Source: a virus
Virus record (IMG/VR): IMGVR_UViG_3300023198_000555
Coordinates: 1-43,316 of that record
Direction: 5' to 3' (one strand)
DNA: 43,316 nt
Shown: positions 34,550-42,777 of the stretch, one piece after another
Numbering within the stretch: the stretch's first letter is position 1
Layout of the letters: the number at the start of each line of letters is the position of its first letter
Notes under the pieces: generated by a model
What the model saw: the letters and a program-made list of their open reading frames with translations, nothing else
What the model was told of the DNA's origin: nothing
Database searches by the model: none
Made by a program: the position numbers and the translations under genes

Positions 34550-37500
34550 ATGGCAGCAACAGCCCTCATCAAGTTCACGCAAGGCCCCAACACGGACATT
34601 GCCGGTCGAGCGGTTCTGGGGACCATTTTCAGCGTCGATGGTTCGGTGACGGTCACGAACGGCAGCCCCACCGACATCGACCGGTGGAAAATCTACCTGG
34701 TGAACGCCCCGCCGGGGAGCACTCTTGAACTGGTCACGCAGGGAATCTGGACGCTCCTGGATGAGGGCACCGACGACACGCCGACCACCACTTTCGATCC
34801 CGACATCACAGGGAGCTACCGCATCTTGCTCCAGGTGTGGGACATCTCGAATGCCCTGAATCAGGACATCCGCAACTTCATCGTCCCGGACGAGGGCGGC
34901 TTCGTCCTGGCTCCCTTCCAGAAGCTCCCGGACCCTCTCCCCCTCCCAGACCCCCTCGCTCCGAATCCTTCCCAGAAGGACAACGAGATGAACGTCGGCG
35001 GGCAGCCCTACGGGTGGATGGGCAAAGCCACGTCCAAGATGCTTCACCAGTTCACCAAGCACGTTGCCAAGCTGGTGAAGTCGCCCACTGGTGGAGACGC
35101 GGGGAAGGTGTCCGTCGCTACGGGGGTTGACGCAGTAACCTTCCAGTTGGTCACGAACGCCAACATCGACGCAGCGGCAGCTATCGCCGTGTCCAAGATC
35201 GCTGCTGGAAGCAGTGACGACGCTCTGTTGGAGTCTGGTGGAGCGGCGACCTGGGGGAAGATCGCGAACGCCAACATCGACGCAGCGGCAGCCATTGCCG
35301 TCACGAAGTTGGCTATCGGTTCAGCCAACCAAGTCCTGCGGATGGTGGGGACTGTTCCGGTTTGGGGTCTGGTCGCCGATGCCAACGTGGACGCAGCGGC
35401 AGCTATCGCCGTGTCCAAGTTGGCTGCTGGCACCAACACCTACGTCCTGACCACCACGGGGGGCGTGCCGGTCTGGGCAGCCCCGTCAGGTGGAGGTGGA
35501 GACCTCAACACTACTCTTGGGCTCGGAAATGACTCTGGCGGCCTGAACATTGTCATGTCGGCGTCCTCGGTCATCACAGCCCCCAATACCACAGGAGTAC
35601 CCACCCCCGTTGGCCTCCAAGGAGGCAACTCCACATCTTCTGGGAATGGTGGCGACGTAACTGTTCTCACCGGTACGGGCGCCGGCTCCAGTGGTCGAGG
35701 CGGCGACTTCACTGTCACTGGGGCTGATGGTGTAGGAGCTAGCTTTGGGACTGGTGGAGACGGCTCTTTCACTGGAGGTGACGGGGTTGGTTCCTTCGGC
35801 TCTGGTGGAAGTTACAGTATCACTGGTGGTGACTCTGCCGCTTGGTCGGGGGGCGGCATCTCTTTCGATGGGGGTAGTGCCGTCTCAAGTAGCGGTGGCG
35901 GCCTTACCGCGTATGGAGGTTGGAGCGACAACGGCTCAGGAGGCTCCCTTACCTGGGAAGCAGGATCCTCAGACTTCGGGGCCGGGGGCACCGTCGAAAT
36001 CACGGGGGGGACTTGCTACGAGACCGGGGATGGCGGCGAGATCATCCTCGACGCTGGCTACGGCTACGGTGGTACGGGAGCCGGCAATGGCGGCTTCATT
36101 CGGATCAACACCGGAGAGGGCAAGACTGCCGGTGACATTGGCCACCTGTGGTTGATGATTGGCTGGAATACTGTCGTTGACTTAGGCCCCGCTACCTACA
36201 CCAGCCTGGTTGCCCTGTGGGGGGCTGGCGCGTCGGCGGACGGTTGGGTTCTCTCCTACGACTGGAGTAGCGGCGAGACCCAGTGGCGGGTCCCCAGCGA
36301 TCCCAACGCCATCCACGACAACGTATCGGACGAGATCCATCAGGTTGCTTTGAAGGGATCTCCGGCAGGAGCCGACGAGGTTCTAATCGAAGACAGTGCT
36401 GCGACGTGGGCCAAGAAACGGGTGCCCGTCAGTGCTCTCGGTGGAGGGCCTGCTCGAATCGGGTACGGGGCTGAGACAGGTATCCAGCGCAGGCAACTCC
36501 TGGCTCCTGGATCGTCTGCGCAACGAACTCCCTTCCGAGTTTTGAAGTCTGGCAATTACAGCACTTCGGACGACCCTGTTAGCGGCCCAATTGTAGCTGG
36601 GGACAAGGTGTACTGCTGCCTACAGCAAGGGGGCGGGAGCAACTTCGGCAGCATCGTCTCGATGTCCTTGGCAGGCTACTGGGGCACCAACGGCATCGTA
36701 GACCGCTACGATTTTCCGGCGCTAGCAGACCCGAGAGACTTGGTGTTCGACGGGTACATGATCTGGTCTGCCAACTACGACGCGGATACCGTCACGAAGC
36801 ATCACCCTGGTTCGGCACTCGCCCTTCAAAATACTGTTTCGGTAGGGAACCTGCCTAGCTTCTTGATGTTTGACGGGGAAAACGTCATCGCCCTGTGCCA
36901 GTCGTCTGTCTACAAGATCGATCCTTCCGACACAGCAACGTCCTTGTCTGGTTTGGGAAGTACGCTCTGGGGAGCAGTGTTCGACGGGCAGTACGTCTGG
37001 GTCGTGGACTTCACCAACAGCAACATTCGCAAGATCGACACGCTGAGTGCGGGTGCCCCTACTCTAGTGTCCACCATTGGGTCGGGAGAGGGTCTGCCCA
37101 GCCGGGCCTTCAATGCGGCCTTCGACGGGTCCTACATTTGGGTCGCTCACGATCAGTCCAGCACGAGCCCCAACGCAGTGTCTCGCATCGACGTTCTGAC
37201 GGAGGCTGTCGAGACCTTCACCATCGGGACCGTGAGTGGCATGAACCTGGACGGCCAGATTGCTTTCGACGGCCGATACCTCTGGGTTGAGTTGGAGGTG
37301 TCCGCTGGTTCCAGCACCTTCTGTGTGGTTGATCCTACGACAGGAAACCGCATTGGCGAACCGGTCTCCGGTGCCACTTATCGTGACGCCCCCCAGAAGG
37401 CAGATTGGGAAGTGATTGACGAAGGGGTGCTTCTTTGGGCCGGAGTCGATAGTCTGGGCATGATATGTCGTAGCTACGGGTCTTCCGTTCACGCTCCGAC

Positions 37501-37843
37501 TTTAGTGGCCACTCCGGGAGGCCAGGTTCTAACAGGTCAAGCTACAAATGTTGCTCTGAGCGACGGCCAGACCTACTTCATGGGCACGGGCGGCGGTAGT
37601 TCCAGCGACACCGGAGGCAAGGAAATCATCCGGTTCTCTGGAACTCTTACCGTGACCACTACGATTCGTCTGACGGACGGCAACTCTCGCATCATCCACA
37701 ACGACACAAACAACACCCTCACTATCGCTAACACCAGTGGCACTGGGACCAAGACCCTGGCGGCCAACACCATCGCCATTGCCTACGTGGACCTCTACAC
37801 GGGAGGCCAGCCGGTACGGTTCGCTTCCGAGCACGCGGAGTAG
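34550..37843 (+). CDS. Tail fiber with beta-solenoid and beta-propeller sections, 1097 aa
   Basis: Probable receptor-binding fiber. The N-terminal 1-112 is a PKD/Ig-like anchor domain (FDPDITGSYRILLQVWD), followed by a proline hinge LPDPLPLPDPLAP and a GGQPYGW motif. Residues 203-310 carry three 37-residue shaft repeats starting N/D-A-N-I/V-DAAAAIAV. Residues 367-526 form ten glycine-rich rungs starting GG, with alternating hydrophobics (for example GGDVTVLTG, GGSYSITGG), a likely beta-solenoid. Residues 681-975 contain seven blade-like repeats with FDGxYIWV, a probable beta-propeller. The last 100 residues are beta-rich. The anchor recurs at the start of the gene at 42778. No pectate lyase or other enzyme motif is seen. 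The start is ATG 34550 with TAAGG 7 bases upstream. The domain assignments are pattern-based. Confidence 0.82.
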   Translation: MAATALIKFTQGPNTDIAGRAVLGTIFSVDGSVTVTNGSPTDIDRWKIYLVNAPPGSTLELVTQGIWTLLDEGTDDTPTTTFDPDITGSYRILLQVWDISNALNQDIRNFIVPDEGGFVLAPFQKLPDPLPLPDPLAPNPSQKDNEMNVGGQPYGWMGKATSKMLHQFTKHVAKLVKSPTGGDAGKVSVATGVDAVTFQLVTNANIDAAAAIAVSKIAAGSSDDALLESGGAATWGKIANANIDAAAAIAVTKLAIGSANQVLRMVGTVPVWGLVADANVDAAAAIAVSKLAAGTNTYVLTTTGGVPVWAAPSGGGGDLNTTLGLGNDSGGLNIVMSASSVITAPNTTGVPTPVGLQGGNSTSSGNGGDVTVLTGTGAGSSGRGGDFTVTGADGVGASFGTGGDGSFTGGDGVGSFGSGGSYSITGGDSAAWSGGGISFDGGSAVSSSGGGLTAYGGWSDNGSGGSLTWEAGSSDFGAGGTVEITGGTCYETGDGGEIILDAGYGYGGTGAGNGGFIRINTGEGKTAGDIGHLWLMIGWNTVVDLGPATYTSLVALWGAGASADGWVLSYDWSSGETQWRVPSDPNAIHDNVSDEIHQVALKGSPAGADEVLIEDSAATWAKKRVPVSALGGGPARIGYGAETGIQRRQLLAPGSSAQRTPFRVLKSGNYSTSDDPVSGPIVAGDKVYCCLQQGGGSNFGSIVSMSLAGYWGTNGIVDRYDFPALADPRDLVFDGYMIWSANYDADTVTKHHPGSALALQNTVSVGNLPSFLMFDGENVIALCQSSVYKIDPSDTATSLSGLGSTLWGAVFDGQYVWVVDFTNSNIRKIDTLSAGAPTLVSTIGSGEGLPSRAFNAAFDGSYIWVAHDQSSTSPNAVSRIDVLTEAVETFTIGTVSGMNLDGQIAFDGRYLWVELEVSAGSSTFCVVDPTTGNRIGEPVSGATYRDAPQKADWEVIDEGVLLWAGVDSLGMICRSYGSSVHAPTLVATPGGQVLTGQATNVALSDGQTYFMGTGGGSSSDTGGKEIIRFSGTLTVTTTIRLTDGNSRIIHNDTNNTLTIANTSGTGTKTLAANTIAIAYVDLYTGGQPVRFASEHAE
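35156..35419 (+). repeat. Three 111-base direct repeats in the fiber shaft
   Basis: Near-identical units begin at 35156, 35267 and 35378, exactly 111 bases (37 codons) apart. Each has the core AACATCGACGCAGCGGCAGC or a close variant, encoding NANIDAAAAIAVSK or similar. Intact reading frame and high DNA identity suggest recent amplification. Confidence 0.9.
35648..36127 (+). repeat. Ten glycine-rich rungs, predicted beta-solenoid
   Basis: Residues 367-526 contain ten consecutive units of 15-19 residues. Each starts with GG, then two alternating hydrophobic positions, and then usually another glycine pair. Alternating hydrophobics favour a beta-solenoid over the polyglycine-II sandwich known from some phage adhesins, but both are possible. 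Confidence 0.7.
36590..37474 (+). repeat. Seven blade-like repeats, predicted beta-propeller
   Basis: Seven units span residues 681-975. Their cores are GDKVYCC, FDGYMIWSA, FDGENVIAL, FDGQYVWVV, FDGSYIWVA, FDGRYLWVE and DEGVLLWAG. Each is followed by a turn and a KID/RID/VDP strand in most copies. The pattern is that of NHL/YVTN-type beta-propellers. Confidence 0.72.
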
Positions 37844-37846
37844 TGG

Positions 37847-40800
37847 ATGGCAGATACCGGCGGCGGATTTGGCTACGGTGCCTGGGGCTACTCGCCCTAC
37901 GGAGGCACTCCTGCGCTCGTAGGCGAGAGCTACAGCGATAGCCTTGCCGAGACCCTCATCCTAGACGAGGACTTGAACGTCCAGCTTGGGGCTATCGAGA
38001 TCGAGATCACCGAAGGCCAGAACATCTCGGCCACGTTGCCAGTTGCTCTCAGGTTCGACCAGATCCAGAACTTTCAACGGTACGCCCTGACGCTGCTGCG
38101 CGAGGGGGATGGCGTCCTTCCAACCATCCAGAGGATTGCCCCCACCTACACCGTGCTAGCTAGCGGGACGGCAGGCGAGACGGTGGATGCGGGAGACTTG
38201 TACGTCACTCGTGAGTTGTCTCTGGACGATTTCGTCGATTCGAGTTGGGTCAACAACTACATCGAAATCTCGAACGGACCCAACGCCGGTCGTTACCGGA
38301 TCGTCTCGGTGTTGGTGACCGGCCCACCTGGCGTGGTGGTGGTGGAACGAGACCTAGTGTTGTCGGACTCGACCAGCGGTTCGATGGTTTGGGAAATCAC
38401 CACGGCCGTCACGGGGGTATCTCTCGTGGTCTCCAAGGCCACGGAAGGCAGTTCCCTCCAGTTGGCCTTGTCTGGTCTCTGGATGGCCAACGGCCAGCCC
38501 TTCAACAGCTACGGCACATTCGAGGCGGCGGTCGTGCCCAGCCCTCGGGTCTTTGAGGCCACGGCTCAGGACAACGGAGTCCTCCTGGTCGAGTTCAACG
38601 AGCCCATGCGGTCTGAGAACGACCTGGTGGACCCAGCGGACTACAGCATCACGGGGCCAACGACCGTTCGAGTCAAGCGAGCGTGGGCGGTGGATGACGC
38701 CACGGTCGCGCTGGAGACGGTGGGCCTGACTTCGGGGAGCTACACGTTGGAAGTCAACGCCAGCGGCACCCCCAAGGACATCGCCGGCAACCCCATCGAC
38801 CCCCTTTTCAACCAGGCGATCTTCACCTCGTCGCCGCCGCTGACGACTCGTAGCATCTTCACGGACAAGGGGCCCATCACCAAGCCAGTCGAGACGTTGG
38901 ACTCTGGGATCAACGCCGTGCTGGAGACCGAGACCGAAGCGACCTTGCCGGGGGCCACGCTCACGAGCAGCTACGTTGGCAAGGAAGTGACCCTCTCTGG
39001 GGGCGCTATCAACGGGGGCACCTTCCTCGTTACGGCCGTCGTGTCGAGCACGCGGGTTCGGCTCAAGGCCAGCTTCACGCTCCCGGACCCGGCCAGTGGG
39101 AGTTTGGCCTGGGCCCTCATCGACTCCCACCACGGTGAGATCGCCGACGACCCGGCCGATGTGACGGTCCGGGTCAACGCGGCTCCGGTCACCCCAGCGG
39201 CCGTCATCGGGCTTCAAGGCCAGATCGTGCTCAACGCCGCACCTGGACCGACCGACGACGTGGAGATCGACTACTCGCACATCTGCAACCCTGTCGTCGA
39301 GATCCGCCGGCTCAACTCCAAGGAGTTCCGGCTCAACGCCTGGAATCGAGACCGGGGCTACGTCCCTGATGGGAGCCAGCACAAGTACCGCTACAACAAC
39401 ATTCTGGTCAGCCCCTCGGACTACGACCCTGACGACATGCAAGCCTCGCTCGACCAGCCCTGGCTGCGGGAGTTGCACTACCGAGCCTACGAGCGGGCCT
39501 ACACGCCAGTCCTGAACGAACCCAACCTCCTGCTGCTCAACACGCCGATCCACCGGATTGCCTACCCGCCGGCCTCTCGTACCCTGGTCGAGGAATTCGT
39601 CCGGTACGAGGCGCTGGTCTTGCCTGAGAACCACCTGTCCTATCCTTGGGTCCGGCACGGGACGGGGATCGCTTCCGTGGCCGCTGGCATCCTGACAGTC
39701 CAGGACGCCTCCAGCGGGGAGTTCCCGACAGGGCAGCCGGTGTTCTGGACTCGGGAAGTTGACCTGACCTTCCCTCACGTCTTTGCGTCCTCGTGGCGGT
39801 TCACCTTGACTGCTGTGACAGAGCCCGAGGGGGTGTTCACGGGTGTCGCCTCGGGCTTCTCCGATGAGCTTGTCTCCGTCGTAGTTGGGTTCCTGGAGGA
39901 CGGGGGCGTCAAGAAGATCGGGCTGCTCAAGCGAGGGGCGACGGACCCTGGGGACATCGACTCCTGGGCAGGAGGTCTCGACTCATCCGGCAACCCCACG
40001 GGCCTGCCAGCCGAGTTCGACTGGTCCACGCTGCACACCTATCGGCTGTTCCGGGACCAGACGGGGACGGTCAAGACCTACGTCGATGGGGATGTCATCG
40101 AGACCCTGCGCCTGACGGTCGTTGACCTACCCTTCCTGGCCGACGTGCCCTCCCCCTTCGACACCTTGCAGGGGGCGTTCTTCGGGTCCATCTCCAGGCC
40201 CGCCAGGAACACGTCAGAGTGGGACTTCGTGGGCTACCTGGTGTCGCCGACGAGCCCCCAGCAAACGGCTCCTAGCTCGTTCGTGAGCTACGAGGCCAAC
40301 GTGCTGCCCGAGAACGACGCACGCCCCTGGACCCCGGTGGGCTACCACGGCACGAGCACCATCCTGGGGACCGACTTCCTGCTCCTGGAGTCCACGAGCG
40401 CCACGGACGCAGCCGCATCTTCTGAGGCCGGTCTGGTGGGCGGCGACTTCAAGGGCTACCTCCGAATGGAGCCGTTGCTGTCCTCGGCCTCCGAGTTCTC
40501 TGTGGACGCCAAGGTGGCCTTGTTCACCATGACGCATGGGCCCGACCCCCACGGCCTCATGCTGGCTGTGGATGACGGGTCCAAGGTCGTCCAACTGTCT
40601 CTCGTAACGGATGTGGCGACGCCTCTCATGAGCTACGGAGGGCGAGCCTTCCCAGAGGACTTCACTCCCTACATCTGGACGGCCATGGGAGGCCAGACCG
40701 CCGAGATGCTGGGTCGGATTCTCCGCATCACGGACGCTTCGGCAACCGACGGCTTGGTCTACTACACCCAGGACACCGCCCCGAGTGCGTCTGACGACAG

Positions 40801-42739
40801 GGTGGTCAGTTCCACCCTCGACTACATCCTGGAAGCCCGGCTCAAGGTTGATTCCTACACGGTCGATGGGTCGGGGTTCGCGGGCGCCTTCGGGCAGGTT
40901 TTCGAGGACCTTCGTTCGGTTGGGTTCATGCTCACCGAGGACACCGGGACGAAGTACATCGCTTTCCACTCGGATGGGGTGCCGCTCGGCCCGACTGCCC
41001 GCTGGGCTTTCAACTGGGGTGACGGGGCCTTCCACACCTACCGCTTGCGCAAGAGCGTGAGTGGCAACGTCGTGACCTTGACCGTTGACGGAGTAGCCGT
41101 TGGGTCAGCGCCGTACACCGACTTCGCTTCCCCAGGAGCAGATCCAATCGGGATCCTCTCCTTTGGGTCTAGCACCCCAGCGAGTTCGGCTGCCGAGTCG
41201 GTGGTGGACTGGTCCTACTGCAACGCCTTCCGAGTCCCCACCACTCAGAAGCGCTACGTGGGGCTCTGGAAGGGGCCCAGGACAGGCACCCTGGCGGACT
41301 ACCACCTGGCCCTGAAAGTCGATGGGAAGGGCGCTCAGGTATCCGCAGCCAACAAGATCATCGACAACTCGGTCAACTTCGTCGCTTTGGGGGTGGTGAG
41401 CGGCGATCCGGTGATCATTGACGACGGGACCAACCAAGGCGTCTACAAGATTGGCACCGTGGGGGCCAACTTCATCACGTTGGACGCCCTCTCTCCCACC
41501 TTCCCGGTCTTTCCGACCCTGGTGGACTACCGCATCCCCGAGGAAACCGACTGGAGCGTCGAGCACAAGTACCGCATCCTTCGGGACACCACCGGCCAGG
41601 TTTCAGTCTTGCTGGATGCCGTGGCGGCACCCCTCATCCAGGCGGACTACAACTCACTCAACTTCCCCTCTCGGAGCGACTCGCTCACGAGCATCGTGTC
41701 CGGGGGCGTCCCGGCCATGGTCTTTGGGTCGTTCAGCCCCGAGCACCTGGAGCAGTCCTACTGGGACTACGTTCGCTACGGCATCACCCTGGCTCCCCAG
41801 GAGCAGCGGATCGTCCCGCACCACCAGGTCATCAACCAGTGGAACGTCATGTCGAGCCCGGAGCGGCTTCGCACGACGCTCCCTCACGAACTGACCGACT
41901 TCAAGAGCAGTTCGACCGGCATTGTCCCCAAGAAGGACCCAGACTTCCTGGCCGACCCAGGGCTCGCCGCGTACACGCAACTCAACGAGGACACCGCTCT
42001 GGTGCCCCTCACGCAGACGTTCGAGACGCAGGCTCCGTACCCCACCCAGGAGTTCGTCTCGGGCTTGAACCGCCCCGAGGACGTGCTCAACAGCGATGGC
42101 GACTTCGTGCTCAACGACGGGGCGATCCGGTACAGGCTCATCGTCCCCGACGACATCCTCTACAGCAGCCTGGACGTGATCGAGCAGACCTCGGGAAGGG
42201 TGTCTCTGATCAAGCCGGTCTGCGACGGGTGCCAGCCGAACATCTCGGGGCTCAACTACACGGATAACGTCTGCCTCCCCTACGAGGGGGACGTGCTGCC
42301 CGAGGACGACACCTCGGCCCCGACGCCCTGGGCCTTGGTCAGCGACAACCCAGCCGAGGTCCAAGCCTCGGTCCTGGCAGGGATTCTGACCTACGGCACG
42401 ACCCCGACTGGGACCAAGACGGTCTACCGCAACGACAGCCCGTTGCCGGACGCCCCCGGGCTCCAGTCGGAGGCCACCTTCCGGATCAAGCTGCTCAACG
42501 ACGCCACTGGTGGAACCGGGGATTCCCAGGTGCGTTTCGGCATGTCGGCCCCGGGGCTGACTGTAGCCCTCGCCTTCATCACGGAGGCCACAGGCGAGCG
42601 CCGGGTCGTCGTATTCGATCTGAACTCGGGAATGCCCGTGGGGGCTACCACTTTCGATTTCCTCGATGGGTCCTTCCACACCTACCGCATCGTCCGCGAC
42701 CCGTCAGCCTCCGAAGTCCGCATCTTCATTGATAGTTAG
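37847..42739 (+). CDS. Multi-domain adhesin with lectin-like modules, 1630 aa
   Basis: Probable second receptor-binding or baseplate-decorating protein. It starts with GYGAWGYSPYGG, a motif seen at the N-terminus of many tail proteins. Domains in order: family B module (105-185); Ig-like domain of the SbsA/Big type (about 233-328, with VLLVEFNEPM and LEVNASGTPKDIAGNPI); a second family B module (357-425); an arginine-rich beta section (475-580); then LamG/concanavalin-like modules at 587-797, 815-925, 930-1130, 1134-1312 and 1479-1630. The modules begin with YExxVLPEN-like motifs and should end with HTYRxxRD, VDG and WDxVxY strands. Some copies lack one half. A third family B module (1163-1231) lies inside the fourth. 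The last module stops at VRIFIDS, without its closing strands. GGAG at 37837 supports the ATG 37847 start. Carbohydrate binding is inferred. Confidence 0.8.
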   Translation: MADTGGGFGYGAWGYSPYGGTPALVGESYSDSLAETLILDEDLNVQLGAIEIEITEGQNISATLPVALRFDQIQNFQRYALTLLREGDGVLPTIQRIAPTYTVLASGTAGETVDAGDLYVTRELSLDDFVDSSWVNNYIEISNGPNAGRYRIVSVLVTGPPGVVVVERDLVLSDSTSGSMVWEITTAVTGVSLVVSKATEGSSLQLALSGLWMANGQPFNSYGTFEAAVVPSPRVFEATAQDNGVLLVEFNEPMRSENDLVDPADYSITGPTTVRVKRAWAVDDATVALETVGLTSGSYTLEVNASGTPKDIAGNPIDPLFNQAIFTSSPPLTTRSIFTDKGPITKPVETLDSGINAVLETETEATLPGATLTSSYVGKEVTLSGGAINGGTFLVTAVVSSTRVRLKASFTLPDPASGSLAWALIDSHHGEIADDPADVTVRVNAAPVTPAAVIGLQGQIVLNAAPGPTDDVEIDYSHICNPVVEIRRLNSKEFRLNAWNRDRGYVPDGSQHKYRYNNILVSPSDYDPDDMQASLDQPWLRELHYRAYERAYTPVLNEPNLLLLNTPIHRIAYPPASRTLVEEFVRYEALVLPENHLSYPWVRHGTGIASVAAGILTVQDASSGEFPTGQPVFWTREVDLTFPHVFASSWRFTLTAVTEPEGVFTGVASGFSDELVSVVVGFLEDGGVKKIGLLKRGATDPGDIDSWAGGLDSSGNPTGLPAEFDWSTLHTYRLFRDQTGTVKTYVDGDVIETLRLTVVDLPFLADVPSPFDTLQGAFFGSISRPARNTSEWDFVGYLVSPTSPQQTAPSSFVSYEANVLPENDARPWTPVGYHGTSTILGTDFLLLESTSATDAAASSEAGLVGGDFKGYLRMEPLLSSASEFSVDAKVALFTMTHGPDPHGLMLAVDDGSKVVQLSLVTDVATPLMSYGGRAFPEDFTPYIWTAMGGQTAEMLGRILRITDASATDGLVYYTQDTAPSASDDRVVSSTLDYILEARLKVDSYTVDGSGFAGAFGQVFEDLRSVGFMLTEDTGTKYIAFHSDGVPLGPTARWAFNWGDGAFHTYRLRKSVSGNVVTLTVDGVAVGSAPYTDFASPGADPIGILSFGSSTPASSAAESVVDWSYCNAFRVPTTQKRYVGLWKGPRTGTLADYHLALKVDGKGAQVSAANKIIDNSVNFVALGVVSGDPVIIDDGTNQGVYKIGTVGANFITLDALSPTFPVFPTLVDYRIPEETDWSVEHKYRILRDTTGQVSVLLDAVAAPLIQADYNSLNFPSRSDSLTSIVSGGVPAMVFGSFSPEHLEQSYWDYVRYGITLAPQEQRIVPHHQVINQWNVMSSPERLRTTLPHELTDFKSSSTGIVPKKDPDFLADPGLAAYTQLNEDTALVPLTQTFETQAPYPTQEFVSGLNRPEDVLNSDGDFVLNDGAIRYRLIVPDDILYSSLDVIEQTSGRVSLIKPVCDGCQPNISGLNYTDNVCLPYEGDVLPEDDTSAPTPWALVSDNPAEVQASVLAGILTYGTTPTGTKTVYRNDSPLPDAPGLQSEATFRIKLLNDATGGTGDSQVRFGMSAPGLTVALAFITEATGERRVVVFDLNSGMPVGATTFDFLDGSFHTYRIVRDPSASEVRIFIDS
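38159..38401 (+). repeat. Family B beta-module, copy 1 in the 1630-aa protein
   Basis: Residues 105-185 share the layout of the modules in the 1974-aa protein: DFVDSSW, then YIEISNGPNAGRYRIVSV, then a strand with VVVERDLVL, then MVWEI. Confidence 0.5.
38915..39121 (+). repeat. Family B beta-module, copy 2 in the 1630-aa protein
   Basis: Residues 357-425 show the layout TLTSSYVGKEVTL, then NGGTFLVTAVVSSTRVRL, then LAWALID. It is consistent with the family B pattern, with GTF in place of GVY. Confidence 0.45.
39590..42739 (+). repeat. Array of lectin-like (LamG-type) modules and half-modules
   Basis: Start motifs YEALVLPEN, YEANVLPEN, YGGRAFPED and YEGDVLPED occur at residues 587, 815, 930 and 1479. 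End motifs with HTYR or HKYR, then a VDG/LDA turn and W-D-x-x-x-Y/F, occur near 730-797, 1063-1130 and 1240-1312. Starts and ends do not match one to one, so some copies are halves. Confidence 0.6.
41333..41539 (+). repeat. Family B beta-module, copy 3, inserted in a lectin-like module
   Basis: Residues 1163-1231 have the layout SGDPVIID, then NQGVYKIGTVGANFITLD, then VDYRIPE. It interrupts a lectin-like module between DYHLALKVDG and EHKYRILRD. Confidence 0.55.
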
Positions 42740-42757
42740 GCGTAGGTAGAACGCCTA
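42737..42757 (+). repeat. Small hairpin at the end of the 1630-aa gene
   Basis: TAGGCG (42737-42742, which includes the stop codon) pairs with CGCCTA (42752-42757) around a 9-base loop. No U-run follows, so a terminator is not supported. It lies at a suspected recombination point and may be a scar or an mRNA element. Confidence 0.4.
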
Positions 42758-42777
42758 TCCGAAGCGGGAGTCCGTAG

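Noticed and set aside
33935-35062. 375-codon open frame on the - strand
   Set aside because: It crosses three well-supported + strand genes and their junctions, and its composition is typical of antisense shadows.
38354-39778. 474-codon open frame on the - strand
   Set aside because: Antisense to the 1630-aa adhesin gene. No motif, and no ribosome binding site or gap that would accommodate it.
42737-42777. Intrinsic terminator after the 1630-aa gene
   Set aside because: The hairpin is short (6 bp) and no U-run follows it, and the next fiber gene begins 21 bases later.
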